A stretch of DNA of 64,000 bases. Origin: Anaerostipes hadrus ATCC 29173 = JCM 17467 (GTDB lineage Bacteria > Bacillota > Clostridia > Lachnospirales > Lachnospiraceae). The translations under genes were made by a program, and so were the position numbers. The stretch covers positions 987,501 through 1,051,500 of the forward strand of contig NZ_AP028031.1 of assembly GCF_030296915.1 (NCBI RefSeq), read 5' to 3'. Shown here piece after piece: positions 38,022 through 47,122 of the stretch (the first letter of the stretch is position 1; the number at the start of each line of letters is the position of its first letter). A model generated the notes under the pieces. The model did not search any database. It worked only from the letters and a program-made list of their open reading frames with translations, and was not told the DNA's origin.

Positions 38022-38169
38022 GACATTAATCATGTGCATGTAATGTTCCGTGCGCAGCCGAGAACAGAACTTGGTAAATTTATCAATGCTTATAAAAGTG
38101 CCAGTAGCAGGCACTACAGTAGAAGTGATCCGTCAATACATTGAAACCCAAGGAGAGAAAAAGTATTGA
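38022..38169 (+). pseudogene. IS200/IS605 tnpA (Y1 HUH transposase) remnant
   Basis: One frame reads NHVHVMFRAQPRTELGKFINAYKSASS, which includes the HUH metal-binding motif (HVH). Another frame, from about 38106, reads GTTVEVIRQYIETQGEKKY and stops at 38169; it contains the catalytic Tyr in QYIETQ. The N terminus and about 50 internal residues are missing, and the two pieces are out of frame. It overlaps the tnpB remnant by four bases, the normal tnpA-tnpB arrangement. Confidence 0.75.
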
Positions 38170-38483
38170 ACATAGCATATCGTTTTCGGATCTATCCGAC
38201 AGAAGAACAGAAGATACTTCTTGGCAAAACATTTGGCTGTTGTCGTTTTCTGTACAATCAGATGCTTGATGATAAGATTCGAGAGTATGAAAAGACAAAG
38301 AAAATGATAAAGGTAGACCGTTTCTTTCCTTCCAGTAAAAAATGCTGTAAATGTGGAAGGATAAAGAAAGAGTTGAGATTATTCGAAAGAGTCTATCACT
38401 GTGAGTGTAGAAATAAGATGGACAGAGATCATAATGCAGCGATCAGCATCCGTGAAGAGGCAAGAAGGATGTTGACAGCATAA
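38166..38483 (+). pseudogene. tnpB: TnpB (IS605 OrfB) with large internal in-frame deletion
   Basis: The 105-residue product joins the TnpB N terminus (NIAYRFRIYPTEEQKILLGKTFGCCRFLYNQML) at about residue 47 to the C-terminal zinc ribbon and RuvC III end (VDRFFPSSKKCCKCGRIKKELRLFERVYHC, then DRDHNAAISI). About 250-280 residues are missing, including RuvC I and II and most of the RNA-binding region, without loss of frame. Start is TTG 38166 after AAGGAGAGA. It cannot be an active RNA-guided nuclease. The Cys pairs of the zinc ribbon and the last catalytic Asp region remain. Confidence 0.85.
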
Positions 38484-38646
38484 ACTGTCCGTATCCGGAC
38501 AATCAGATAATAAGAAAACATGCCCGTGTCCGGGTAAAAGAATCGCGGGGCACGCGAGGATAGCTTGTAGATACTTGGCTCAGTAGAGCCATTGAGCAAG
38601 AAGCCCCACTTCAAAATCAGGGATTTAAGTGGTGGGAGCATGTCAC
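38484..38646 (+). mobile_element. Right end of the IS200/IS605 element, omegaRNA/reRNA-like region
   Basis: After the tnpB stop the DNA holds several stems (TCCGTATCCGGA, CCCGTGTCCGGG). A terminal hairpin pairs GCCCCACTT with AAGTGGTGGG near 38602-38636, and the element then ends ATGTCAC. This matches the layout of IS605-type right ends, where the guide RNA scaffold of TnpB is encoded and the first flanking bases (here from 38647) serve as guide. The RNA scaffold thus seems kept although the protein is gutted. The exact boundary is inferred. Confidence 0.6.
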
Positions 38647-38716
38647 CATAATATAGAAAAATATGACTATAATAATAGGAATGAAAAATGACGATCAGAA
38701 ATGGGAGAAATAACAA

Positions 38717-39628
38717 ATGAGCCAAAGAAAAAACAAAAAAGTATACTATCACCTGCCAGGATTATTTGAATTTTATGAATTATATTGTGCCTTTCTGCCA
38801 TTATATAAGAAACACAGAGAATACTTTTATGACTGGTGTGAGATCAGTTCCATCTATGGCTCTCCTGCAGATTGTCTCTGGGGAGGCGGACGCGCAGGAT
38901 TTGGATCTGATAATCCAGAAGAAGTCTTAAAACTTACACAGGAATATGGAATTTCAGCCAGACTGACTTTTAGCAACAGTTTACTTAGAAAAGAACATTT
39001 AACAGATAAAAAATGTAATATCCTATGCAAAATGTTTGAAGAAGTTGGAGAAAAAAGAAATGGTGTGATCGTCCATTCGGATTTATTGCTTAAGTATTTG
39101 GAAATAAATTATCCAAAATTATATTTTGTATCTTCTACGACAAAAGTGTTGACGGATTTTAATGAATTTTTGCAAGAAGTAAAGAAAGAAGATTTTCGGT
39201 ATGTAGTACCAGATTTTCGGTTAAATAAAGCATTTGATAAATTAAACATGCTTTCGGAGCAGGAGAAAAATAAAGTGGAATTTTTATGCAATGAATGCTG
39301 TTGGTTTGGATGTAAAGACAGAAAGCAATGCTACGAAATAGTCAGTCGAAAAAACTTAGGAGAAATGATACCAGATCACAAATGCAATTCGCCAGATGCA
39401 AAGGAAGGCTATCGTTTTTCAAAGGCAATGAAGAATCCAGGATTTATCAGTGTTAATGATATAAAGAAAATTTATCTTCCAATGGGGTTTGAGAATTTTA
39501 AAATTGAAGGACGTGGATTGGGAAGTGCGTTGGTTTTGGAGTTTCTACTATACTATATGGTAAAACCAGAATACCAAATATGCGTTAGAGAAGAAGTTTA
39601 TTTGGATAATATGCTTGATTTATTTTAA
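38717..39628 (+). CDS. Divergent peptidase U32-like (UbiU/YhbU-type) protein
   Basis: This 303-residue protein is TIM-barrel-like. The C-terminal FENFKIEGRGLGSALVLEFLLYYM matches the hallmark FKIEGR motif of U32 family proteins. A Cys-rich stretch with CNECCWFGC and QCYE near 195-212 resembles the U32 iron-sulfur cysteines. The N-terminal part (SIYGSPADCLWGGGRAGFG) takes the place of the usual YxG motif. U32 members modify RNA or quinones through iron-sulfur chemistry, or are called collagenase-like. The specific role here is unknown. It starts after GGGAGAAATAACAA and is a single gene next to the IS605 remnant. Confidence 0.65.
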   Translation: MSQRKNKKVYYHLPGLFEFYELYCAFLPLYKKHREYFYDWCEISSIYGSPADCLWGGGRAGFGSDNPEEVLKLTQEYGISARLTFSNSLLRKEHLTDKKCNILCKMFEEVGEKRNGVIVHSDLLLKYLEINYPKLYFVSSTTKVLTDFNEFLQEVKKEDFRYVVPDFRLNKAFDKLNMLSEQEKNKVEFLCNECCWFGCKDRKQCYEIVSRKNLGEMIPDHKCNSPDAKEGYRFSKAMKNPGFISVNDIKKIYLPMGFENFKIEGRGLGSALVLEFLLYYMVKPEYQICVREEVYLDNMLDLF

Positions 39629-39704
39629 TGTATAATGCATTTTATACAACACATAAAGCAAAACTGTTTATTAAAAAATGCGAGGAATCTAAGTTAAGAA
39701 GTTT

Positions 39705-39735
39705 AAGAAAAAGAAGGGGTTTCTTTTTCTTGTAT
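39705..39735 (+). terminator. Terminator after the U32-like gene
   Basis: AAGAAAAAGAA (39705-39715) pairs with TTCTTTTTCTT (39721-39731). The stem is A/T-rich, so strength is uncertain. A TATAAT at 39743-39748 follows and is the likely -10 for the OPT gene. Confidence 0.6.
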
Positions 39736-39790
39736 GATTTAGTATAATAGAGAGATACAGTGAAATATATATTGAAAATAGGAGAGAAAA

Positions 39791-41728
39791 ATGGAAAAGA
39801 AAAATGACTTTAAGCCTTTTATTTCCGCAGATAAAGTATTACCAGAGTTTACAGTTACATCAGTAATCCTTGGTATGATACTGGCGGTTATATTTGGTGG
39901 TGCAAACGCTTATTTGGGGCTAAGAGTTGGTATGACTGTATCAGCCTCCATTCCAGCGGCAGTTATTTCCATGGGTGTGATCCGTGTGATCTTAAAGAAA
40001 GATTCCATCCTTGAAAATAACATGGTACAGACAATTGGTTCAGCAGGTGAATCATTAGCAGCAGGAGCAATCTTTACAATCCCTGCTATTTTTATTTGGG
40101 CATCAGAAAAGGGAAGTGGAGTTACTGCTCCATCTTTTGTATCTATCGCATTGATCGCGCTTTGCGGTGGTATTTTAGGAGTACTTTTTATGGTACCTCT
40201 TCGTACAGCCCTCATCGTAGAAGAACATGGGGTACTTCCTTATCCTGAAGGAACAGCTTGTGCAGAAGTGCTTTTAGCTGGAGAAGAAGGAGGAAGTAAA
40301 TCTAAAGTTGTATTTGCAGGACTCGGAATTGCGGCAGTTTATAAATTTATTGCAGATGGTTTAAAACTTTTCCCTAGTGAAGTTGAATTTTCAATGCAGG
40401 GACAGTATACAACATCCGTTGGTATGGATGTTCTTCCGGCATTAGCAGGTGTAGGTTATATCTGTGGTGTGCAGGTATCAAGCTATCTTTTTGCAGGTGG
40501 TGTGCTATCTTATCTTGTATTAATTCCTACAATTGCTTATTTTGGCGGAGATTCTTTATCAAAAGTTGTCGATGAGACAGGAAAAGCACTTGCATTTAAT
40601 CAGTTAGGTGCAAGCCAGATCTGGAGTAACTATGTCAGATATATTGGTGCCGGTGCAGTAGCAGCTGGTGGTCTGATCAGTCTGATCAAGACATTCCCAA
40701 CAATGATCAAGACATTTGGACATGCTATGAAGGGATTCGGTAAGAAAGGTGACAGCCAGTTAAGAACACAGCAGGATATTTCTATGAAAGTGGTTCTTGG
40801 AGGAATCCTGATCATTGCAGTTTTAATCTGGTTATTACCAGAGATTCCAGTAAGCTTCTTGGGAGCAGTGATGATTGTTGTATTTGGTTTCTTCTTTGCA
40901 ACGGTATCATCTAGAATGGTTGGTATTGTAGGAAGTAGTAATAACCCAGTATCAGGTATGGCGATCGCGACACTGATCGTAACAACATTTATCTTAAAAG
41001 CAACTGGGAATACAGGTGCAGCAGGTATGGTATCAGCGATTTCTATTGGTACTGTTATCTGTATCGTAGCAGCTATGGCAGGAGATACTTCACAGGACTT
41101 AAAGACAGGTTATATCGTAGGTGCGACACCTAGATTACAGCAGATCGGAGAATTGATCGGTGCGATCGTAGCAGCATTTGCGATCGGAGGAGTTATGTAC
41201 CTTCTGAACGCAGCATGGGGATTCGGTTCTGATCAGATCCCAGCACCACAGGCAACATTGATGAAGATGGTCGTTGAAGGTGTTATGGGTGGTACATTAC
41301 CATGGGTATTGATTTTCATGGGTGTGTTTATCGCAATCGTTGTTGAAATCCTTGGAATTCCAGTGTTAGCATTTTCAATCGGTCTTTATTTACCAATTTA
41401 CTTAAGTACACCGATCATGGTTGGTGGACTGATTCGTTGGTTTATTGACAATAAGAGAAAATATGACAGTGATGCGGCAAGAAAAGACGGATCAGATCGA
41501 GGAGTCCTTTATGCTGCAGGTATGATTGCAGGAGAAGGTATCGTTGGTATCCTTCTGGCTGTACTGGCAGTATTTGGTGTTGCAGATAAGATCAATCTGT
41601 CATCTGTATATGGAGCTGCCTTCCAGAGTGTAGGTAACTGGGTAGGTTTAGCAGCTTTTGTAGTATTGTTAGCTATATTATTCTACTTCACAAGAAATAA
41701 AAAGACGATTGAAGTAGACGCAAAATAA
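39791..41728 (+). CDS. OPT-family oligopeptide transporter
   Basis: This 645-residue membrane protein has about 16 predicted hydrophobic segments, as in OPT-family importers of small peptides or metal chelates. Family features are GGANAYLGLRVGMTVSASIPAAVISMG near 40, an NMVQTIGSAGESLAAGAIF motif near 80, and GDTSQDLKTGYIVGATPRLQQ near 430. The family members in gut Clostridia often carry oligopeptides with protons. It is followed by a PqqD-like gene, a small membrane protein and pepD, which together suggest uptake and breakdown of peptides. Confidence 0.93.
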   Translation: MEKKNDFKPFISADKVLPEFTVTSVILGMILAVIFGGANAYLGLRVGMTVSASIPAAVISMGVIRVILKKDSILENNMVQTIGSAGESLAAGAIFTIPAIFIWASEKGSGVTAPSFVSIALIALCGGILGVLFMVPLRTALIVEEHGVLPYPEGTACAEVLLAGEEGGSKSKVVFAGLGIAAVYKFIADGLKLFPSEVEFSMQGQYTTSVGMDVLPALAGVGYICGVQVSSYLFAGGVLSYLVLIPTIAYFGGDSLSKVVDETGKALAFNQLGASQIWSNYVRYIGAGAVAAGGLISLIKTFPTMIKTFGHAMKGFGKKGDSQLRTQQDISMKVVLGGILIIAVLIWLLPEIPVSFLGAVMIVVFGFFFATVSSRMVGIVGSSNNPVSGMAIATLIVTTFILKATGNTGAAGMVSAISIGTVICIVAAMAGDTSQDLKTGYIVGATPRLQQIGELIGAIVAAFAIGGVMYLLNAAWGFGSDQIPAPQATLMKMVVEGVMGGTLPWVLIFMGVFIAIVVEILGIPVLAFSIGLYLPIYLSTPIMVGGLIRWFIDNKRKYDSDAARKDGSDRGVLYAAGMIAGEGIVGILLAVLAVFGVADKINLSSVYGAAFQSVGNWVGLAAFVVLLAILFYFTRNKKTIEVDAK

Positions 41729-41755
41729 TAAAAATAAATATGTATTTCAGTGAGA

Positions 41756-41791
41756 AGAAAGCACTGCTGCGATTCTGCAGTAGTGCTTTCT
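41756..41791 (+). terminator. Hairpin between the OPT gene and the PqqD-like gene
   Basis: A perfect 15-bp stem (41756-41770 with 41777-41791) with a 6-nt loop. The T run is weak, so it may be an RNA-stabilising or partial terminator. Confidence 0.65.
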
Positions 41792-41808
41792 AAATAAAAA
41801 GGTGTATT

Positions 41809-42144
41809 ATGAAAGAAAAGAAGAATTATATTGACAACATCCCGAAGATCAATGATATGAAATGGGATGTGTCAGAAGATGGAATTGTAGAAATTACAGT
41901 AGAAAATACTGGATTTTATAATACGATCGCGCAGAAAATATTTAAAAAGCCACGTTACAGTTTTATCAAATTAGATGAATATGGAAGTTTTGTGTGGCAG
42001 AAAATTGATGGAAAGAAAAGTATTTATGAGATAGGAAAAGAACTTCAAGCAGTTCATGAAGGTGCAGCAACACAGTTATATGAAAGATTATCACAGTATT
42101 TTGCAATTTTAGAAAGAAATAAATACATTGTTTTTGAAGAATAA
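41809..42144 (+). CDS. PqqD-family peptide-chaperone-like protein
   Basis: This 111-residue protein belongs to the PqqD/coenzyme-PQQ-synthesis D family, a winged-helix-like fold that binds peptide leaders (RRE). The pattern W-x-x-IDGKKSIYEIGKELQ near 65, preceded by FIKLDEYGSFVWQKI, is typical, with a terminal ERNKYIVFEE. No radical SAM maturase or precursor peptide lies beside it, so a RiPP role is not supported here. The many Lachnospiraceae copies next to transport genes have no known function. The start follows AAAAAGGTGTATT. Confidence 0.75.
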   Translation: MKEKKNYIDNIPKINDMKWDVSEDGIVEITVENTGFYNTIAQKIFKKPRYSFIKLDEYGSFVWQKIDGKKSIYEIGKELQAVHEGAATQLYERLSQYFAILERNKYIVFEE

Positions 42145-42173
42145 ATATTATTAAAAGTGAAAAAGGATTTAAT

Positions 42174-42518
42174 ATGAAAATATCAACAGTGATCATAGGC
42201 ATTGCTTTATTTGCCATAGTGACGATGATCCTATATGGATGGGGAATCGTAAAACAAAAGAATCAGACAAGTGACCTGATGAATTTGCTTTTTAGTAAAG
42301 GACAGGATAAAATAAAAAAGTATTTAAAACAACATGAATACGTTACAATTTCACAGGTAGAACAGATTTGCGAAGGTCTTGAAGCGAAACAGCCATTTTC
42401 AAGAAACAAAGCGGTTGTGAAGGATAAACGAGACTATGCGAAGAAACTTGTAGAATATATGCTGAAAACGAATCAGCTCGAACAAGAGGGCAGTCGTTAC
42501 AAAATGCATAAAAAATAA
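42174..42518 (+). CDS. Small membrane-anchored protein with winged-helix-like tail
   Basis: This 114-residue protein has one N-terminal transmembrane helix (ISTVIIGIALFAIVTMILYGWGI, residues 3-25) and a basic cytoplasmic part. That part reads IKKYLKQHEYVTISQVEQICEGLEAKQPFSRNKAVVKDKRDYAKKLVEYMLKTNQLEQEG, a helical and strand pattern that could be a winged helix. I recognise no family. It lies between the PqqD-like gene and pepD, 12 bp before the latter, in one operon. Confidence 0.7.
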   Translation: MKISTVIIGIALFAIVTMILYGWGIVKQKNQTSDLMNLLFSKGQDKIKKYLKQHEYVTISQVEQICEGLEAKQPFSRNKAVVKDKRDYAKKLVEYMLKTNQLEQEGSRYKMHKK

Positions 42519-42530
42519 GGAGGACATAAA

Positions 42531-43982
42531 ATGTCAGTATTAGGAGAATTACAGCCAAACAAAGTATTTAAATATTTTGAGGAGATTTGTTCAATCCCTC
42601 ACGGATCAAGAAATCTGCAGCAGATTAGCGATTATCTGGTAGATTTTGCAAAAGCACATGAATTAAAATACAGACAGGATGAAGATCTGAATGTGATCAT
42701 CTGGAAAGATGGATCCAAAGGATATGAGGCTTCTGAACCAGTCATCCTTCAGGGACATATGGACATGGTTGCAGTCAAAGAAGCAGATTGCGATAAAGAT
42801 ATGGAAAAAGAAGGATTGGATCTGGAAATCAATGGAGATTATATTTCAGCAAAAGGAACTTCTTTAGGTGGAGATGATGGAATTGCGGTTGCATATACAC
42901 TTGCAGTGTTAGACGATGAAGAAATGGCACACCCACCAATCGAAGCAATCTTTACAGTTAATGAAGAAATCGGTATGCTTGGAGCAGCAACTATTGATGT
43001 TTCAGATCTTAAGGGACGTTTATTTATGAACATGGATTCTGAAGACGAAGGAGTGTTTACAGTCAGCTGTGCAGGTGGAGCATCCGTAATCTGTAAGATT
43101 CCATATGAGACAGAAACTGTCAATGCATCTGTCATTGAAATCAAGATGACTGGATTTGCAGGTGGGCATTCTGGTGTCGAGATCATCAAAGGACGTTTGA
43201 ACGCAAACTGTGCAATGGCAAGAGTATTGTTAAGTCTGTTTAATGAGGTTGAAATGCAGCTTGTTTCCGTAAATGGTGGAGAAAAAGACAATGCGATCGC
43301 TAAGTTTAGCGAAGCATCTGTTGCAGTACTTCCAGAAGAATTAGAAGCAGCAAAACAGATCGTTGAAGATACATTTGCACAGATCAAAGAAGAATATAAA
43401 GTCACAGATCCAGATGCAAAATTAACAGTGAATGTAAAAGAAGCAGCAAATATAAAAACATTCACAGAAGATACAACATTTGCAGTAGTAACAGCAATGG
43501 TTCATATGCCAAATGGTGTTCAGAGAATGAATCCAGAGATTGAAGGATTGGTACAGACATCACTGAATATGGGAATTTTAACAACAGAAGAATCTGAAGT
43601 ACAGATGACATTTGCAGTTAGAAGTTCCAGTGAGACAGAAAAACAGTATCTGATCGATCAATTAACATCTCTTACAGAAACATTAGGAGGGAATGTAGAG
43701 ATTGCAGGACCATATCCAGGATGGGAATACAAAGCAGATTCCAGATTACGTGAGGTTATGGTTGAAGCATATAAACATTTATACAACGGAGAAGAACCAG
43801 TTGTTGAAGGTATTCATGCAGGACTTGAATGTGGAATCTTTGCTTCTAAATTGCCGGGGCTTGATGCAGTATCCTTTGGACCACAGATGGAACATATTCA
43901 TACAACAAATGAGGTGTTGAGTATCTCATCTACAGAACGTACATGGGAACTGGTTGTGAAAACGTTGGCTGCTTTGAAATAA
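42531..43982 (+). CDS. pepD: Aminoacyl-histidine dipeptidase (M20/PepD)
   Basis: This 483-residue zinc dipeptidase, which splits beta-alanyl-histidine (carnosine) and many other dipeptides in the cytoplasm, shows the M20 motifs in order: QGHMDMVAVK near 80 (first His ligand and catalytic Asp), SLGGDDGIAVA near 115, NEEIGMLGA near 145 (catalytic Glu), and MDSEDEGV near 170. GGHSGVEI lies near 220 and a C-terminal HTTNEVLS carries the last His ligand. Length fits PepD. The start follows AAGGAGGACAT. It ends the OPT/PqqD operon, and a cloverleaf repeat begins at its stop codon. Confidence 0.95.
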   Translation: MSVLGELQPNKVFKYFEEICSIPHGSRNLQQISDYLVDFAKAHELKYRQDEDLNVIIWKDGSKGYEASEPVILQGHMDMVAVKEADCDKDMEKEGLDLEINGDYISAKGTSLGGDDGIAVAYTLAVLDDEEMAHPPIEAIFTVNEEIGMLGAATIDVSDLKGRLFMNMDSEDEGVFTVSCAGGASVICKIPYETETVNASVIEIKMTGFAGGHSGVEIIKGRLNANCAMARVLLSLFNEVEMQLVSVNGGEKDNAIAKFSEASVAVLPEELEAAKQIVEDTFAQIKEEYKVTDPDAKLTVNVKEAANIKTFTEDTTFAVVTAMVHMPNGVQRMNPEIEGLVQTSLNMGILTTEESEVQMTFAVRSSSETEKQYLIDQLTSLTETLGGNVEIAGPYPGWEYKADSRLREVMVEAYKHLYNGEEPVVEGIHAGLECGIFASKLPGLDAVSFGPQMEHIHTTNEVLSISSTERTWELVVKTLAALK

Positions 43983-43990
43983 ATTGTGAT

Positions 43991-44200
43991 TTGTAGTTTG
44001 AAGACGGAAATTATTGGTGGAATATTATAAAAAGAAATCATGTGTCTGCAACCCACTCGCGTTCGGACTCCCACGTAGCTGTACTAAGCTCCTGAATGGT
44101 CTAACGACCATCCACTCGCTAAGTGCAGACGTGTCCGTACGGTTGCCGACACATGATCTCTTTTTATAATATTCAAATAATTTACGTGATTCAAACCACT
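43991..44200 (+). repeat. Structured dispersed repeat, copy 3 (cloverleaf element)
   Basis: Very close to copy 1 (21187-21400) over its whole length, including the start TTGTAGTTTGAAGAC, the three inner hairpins and the right flank with ACACAGTGTGT. The closing stem (44021-44045 with 44149-44173) has a single mismatch. A second palindrome, CACCGATTTATCGAGGTG (44285-44302), follows and has a counterpart after copy 1 (21472-21491). So the unit may extend to about 44310. It occupies the gap between pepD and rimM; the rest of 44200-44480 holds no gene. Confidence 0.85.
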
Positions 44201-44482
44201 ACACAGTGTGTATGTTATACGGTACTGGCTAATAATTTTTGTATTTATTAACAGATGACAGATGGTAAAAGGGCTTAAACAACACCGATTTATCGAGGTG
44301 TTTGGAAAATATTCAAATTGCTTATCTTCAGTTTGTTGATAATATTATTGGAGTTGAATCTTCTGCCATTTTGTATTGATATATTATAACAAGTACGATT
44401 ATAATAAAATAGTTGTGTTTTTTTAAACCATTTTATACAATAATAAATAGAAAAATCAAAATGAAAGGAATAAAATGAATCC

Positions 44483-44998
44483 ATGGAAGAATTCTTACAA
44501 GTAGGAGCAATCGCCAACACACACGGCATCGCTGGGGAAGTCAAAGTATTTCCGATGACAGATGATATCAAACGATTTAAGAAATTAAAAGAAGTATATT
44601 TAGATACAGGAAAAGAAAGAAAACTATTACACGTAGTGTCATGCAAATTCGTAAAGAACCAGCCGGTTTTGAGATTTAAAGAATTTTCAAATATCAACGA
44701 AGTAGAGATGTATAAAAGAAAAGGCCTGTTTGTTACAAGAGATCAGGCAGTACCTCTTGAAAAAGACGAATACTTTATCGCAGATCTGATCGGTCTTTCT
44801 GTGATCAGAGAGGATAATGGAGAAGTTCTTGGGGAATTAACTGATGTTTTACAGACGGGTGCAAATGATGTCTATGAAGTGAAGATGGAAGATGGAAAAG
44901 AAGTTTTACTTCCAGCGATCAGAGAATGCATTAAGAATGTGGATCTTCAAAAAGGTGAGATCACAGTCCATGTCATGAAAGGATTATTAGATGAATAG
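44483..44998 (+). CDS. rimM: Ribosome maturation factor RimM
   Basis: Assists assembly of the head of the 30S ribosomal subunit by binding S19. The 171 residues have an N-terminal RimM domain ([22 protein letters not shown] to about 85) and a C-terminal PRC-barrel (about 95-168, with [12 protein letters not shown] and GANDVYEVK). The start ATG 44483 follows AAAGGAATAAAATGAATCC, a rather distant site. It overlaps trmD by eight bases. In most Firmicutes rpsP and a KH-protein gene lie directly upstream; here pepD and a repeat do, so the usual group is split. Confidence 0.93.
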   Translation: MEEFLQVGAIANTHGIAGEVKVFPMTDDIKRFKKLKEVYLDTGKERKLLHVVSCKFVKNQPVLRFKEFSNINEVEMYKRKGLFVTRDQAVPLEKDEYFIADLIGLSVIREDNGEVLGELTDVLQTGANDVYEVKMEDGKEVLLPAIRECIKNVDLQKGEITVHVMKGLLDE

Positions 44999-45710
44999 AT
45001 TTCATATATTAACATTATTTCCAGAGATGGTGATGGACGGGTTGAATACAAGTATCATCGGAAGAGCGATTGAAGCAGGACTTCTTGAGATCAATGCGGT
45101 CAATATTCGTGACTATTCTACCAATAAACATATGAAAGTGGATGATTACCCATATGGAGGCGGAGCCGGACTTGTGATGCAGCCAGAGCCGGTTTACCGT
45201 GCGTATAAAGACCTTGAAAAAGATATGAAGAAGAAACCAAGAGTTGTCTATCTGACGCCGCAAGGGACAACATTTCATCAGGAGATGGCAAAGGAACTTG
45301 CAAAAGAAGAAGAATTAGTTTTTTTATGTGGGCATTATGAAGGAATCGATGAGAGGGTTTTGGAAGAAATAGTCACAGATTATGTATCAATCGGAGATTA
45401 TGTATTGACTGGTGGGGAATTGCCTGCAATGGTGATGATCGATTCAATTTCAAGATTGGTTCCAGGTGTTTTACATAATGATGATTCCGCTGGGGATGAA
45501 TCTTTCGAAAATGGGTTGCTTGAATATCCACAGTATACAAGACCACCAGTGTTTTTAGATAAAGAGGTGCCAGAAGTTCTTTTATCCGGACATCACGAGA
45601 ATATCCGCAAATGGAGGCATGAACAGTCAGTCAAACGTACCAAAGAGAGAAGACCGGATCTATGGGAGGCATATGAGAAGGAGATGAAAGAAAAAGATGG
45701 GGGAAAATAG
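44991..45710 (+). CDS. trmD: tRNA (guanine37-N1)-methyltransferase
   Basis: Methylates G37 of tRNAs that read CNN codons, preventing +1 frameshifts. The 239-residue SPOUT enzyme shows [26 protein letters not shown], then the knot sequence [12 protein letters not shown] and [16 protein letters not shown]-terminal DNA/RNA-binding part ([25 protein letters not shown]) follows. Length is normal. It overlaps rimM upstream and the HAD gene downstream (14 bases), so the three are translationally coupled. Confidence 0.96.
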   Translation: MNRFHILTLFPEMVMDGLNTSIIGRAIEAGLLEINAVNIRDYSTNKHMKVDDYPYGGGAGLVMQPEPVYRAYKDLEKDMKKKPRVVYLTPQGTTFHQEMAKELAKEEELVFLCGHYEGIDERVLEEIVTDYVSIGDYVLTGGELPAMVMIDSISRLVPGVLHNDDSAGDESFENGLLEYPQYTRPPVFLDKEVPEVLLSGHHENIRKWRHEQSVKRTKERRPDLWEAYEKEMKEKDGGK

Positions 45711-46530
45711 GATTAAGCTTGTCGCAGCGGATATGGATGGAACACTGTTGAATCGAGAGCGTAAGATTACAAAGTATACACAGAATGTGATCAAAAAAGC
45801 AATGGCACAAGGTGTTTATTTCGTTCCGGCTACAGGAAGAGCTGTGAATGCATTACCGCCAGAGTTAAAAGAGATGGAAGGAATTCGCTATGGGATTTTC
45901 AGTAATGGTGCAACCATTTATGACTTAAAAGAAGAAAAAGTGATTTATAAAAATCATTTTGAAATGGATCGAGTTTTAGAGTTGATGGATTTTCTTAAGC
46001 AATTTGATCTAATGGAAAGTATTAGTTTAAATGGGCAATCCTATGCTAACAAAAAAGAAATGGAAAATATTGATTATTATGAACTTGATTCAAATACAAA
46101 AGCAATTGTGCAGGGGTCGAGAGTTCTTGTTGATGATTTAGAGATGTTTGTAAAAGAACAGTCAACAACTGTTGAGAAGACAACTTTATTATTTAAGACG
46201 ATGGAAGAAAGACGAAGAGCAGCGGATGCATTGAGTAAGATTGAAGACATTCAGTTTTCAAGTTCTCTTCCAAAGAATCTTGAGATTTCTAAGAAAGGCT
46301 GTAATAAAGGAGATGGTCTGTTCCATCTTGCAAAGATCTTGAATATTCAAAAAGAAGAGATTATGAGTTGTGGGGATGCAGACAATGACAGAGAACTTTT
46401 AGAAAGTGCAGGACTTGCGGTTGTTATGGAAAATGGCCTTGATTCTATGAAAGCGATCGCAGACTATATTACGGTTTCCAATCAGGAAAATGGAGTCGCA
46501 AAGGCAATGGAGAAATTTGTATTAAGGTAA
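45697..46530 (+). CDS. HAD-superfamily phosphatase, Cof type
   Basis: This 277-residue Cof-type haloacid-dehalogenase hydrolase shows motif [18 protein letters not shown] (nucleophile Asp near 12), motif II (PATGRA) and the C2B cap in the middle. Motif III is near [10 protein letters not shown] and motif IV is [11 protein letters not shown]. Members remove phosphate from sugars, FMN or other small molecules; the substrate cannot be read here. It starts inside trmD, an overlap typical of a tight operon, though function with the tRNA enzymes is not implied. Confidence 0.88.
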   Translation: MGENRIKLVAADMDGTLLNRERKITKYTQNVIKKAMAQGVYFVPATGRAVNALPPELKEMEGIRYGIFSNGATIYDLKEEKVIYKNHFEMDRVLELMDFLKQFDLMESISLNGQSYANKKEMENIDYYELDSNTKAIVQGSRVLVDDLEMFVKEQSTTVEKTTLLFKTMEERRRAADALSKIEDIQFSSSLPKNLEISKKGCNKGDGLFHLAKILNIQKEEIMSCGDADNDRELLESAGLAVVMENGLDSMKAIADYITVSNQENGVAKAMEKFVLR

Positions 46531-46557
46531 AGAATCTTAAAAAATACAAAAAAACAC

Positions 46558-46586
46558 TTGCTTCACATAAAAAAATATGATAATAT
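46558..46586 (+). promoter_or_regulatory. Promoter and leader of rplS
   Basis: TTGCTT (46558-46563), a 17-bp spacer and TAATAT (46581-46586) lie about 80 bp before the rplS start. The leader that follows (to 46667) may carry ribosomal-protein feedback control, but I see no clear structure. Confidence 0.55.
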
Positions 46587-46667
46587 GTTCAAGTTGTTAT
46601 AAATATGGATGGTCCTCTGTTACATTTGGTATTAAGAACATCTAAAAACGTTCAAGGAGGAACAACA

Positions 46668-47015
46668 ATGAGCGCACAGGATATTATTAAAAGCATCGAA
46701 GATGCACAGTTAAGAGAAGTTGCTGAATTCAAAACAGGAGACACTGTAAGAGTTCACGCGAAAGTAAAAGAAGGAAACCGTGAAAGAATTCAGGTTTTCG
46801 AAGGAACAGTCATCAAAAGACAGAATGGTGGAGCACGCGAAACATTTACTGTAAGAAAACAGGCAAGTGGTGTTGGTGTTGAAAAAACATGGCCAGTACA
46901 TTCTCCAATCATCGAAAAGATTGAAGTAGTAAGACGTGGTAAAGTAAGACGTGCTAAATTATACTACTTACGTGATCGTGTTGGTAAAGCAGCAAAAGTA
47001 AAAGAAAGAGTATAA
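46668..47015 (+). CDS. rplS: Ribosomal protein L19
   Basis: Part of the 50S subunit at the 30S-50S interface. The 115 residues include [45 protein letters not shown] and the conserved [26 protein letters not shown], then a basic [25 protein letters not shown] tail. The start is ATG 46668 after CAAGGAGGA. An open frame running in from 46605 has no site and is only the leader. It has its own promoter although it follows the trmD group, the usual gene order. Confidence 0.97.
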   Translation: MSAQDIIKSIEDAQLREVAEFKTGDTVRVHAKVKEGNRERIQVFEGTVIKRQNGGARETFTVRKQASGVGVEKTWPVHSPIIEKIEVVRRGKVRRAKLYYLRDRVGKAAKVKERV

Positions 47016-47122
47016 TCAGACAAAGATTGTCAAAAGAGAGGGATAGGCTGTATAGCTTATCCCTGTTTTAGTATACAGGAATTTTACGAATCTTTCTATA
47101 CGAAGAGGAAAGGAGTTCTTCT

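Noticed and set aside
37721..38026. A 101-codon minus-strand frame upstream of the IS605 remnant
   Set aside because: It has odd composition (Phe/Leu/Cys), no ribosome-binding site and no family resemblance, and overlaps a convincing promoter on the other strand.
41809..42144. PQQ or RiPP biosynthesis locus because of the PqqD-like protein
   Set aside because: No radical SAM maturase, precursor peptide or PqqB/C/E gene is nearby; the radical SAM gene at 2848 is 39 kb away and lacks a SPASM domain.
42839..43465. A 208-codon open frame opposite pepD
   Set aside because: It is the complement of a conserved coding region, its Ser/Ala/Ile-rich composition is that of a shadow frame, and there is no start signal.
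46605..46667. Longer N terminus for L19
   Set aside because: The extra 21 residues lack homology and a ribosome-binding site; CAAGGAGG directly precedes the ATG at 46668.
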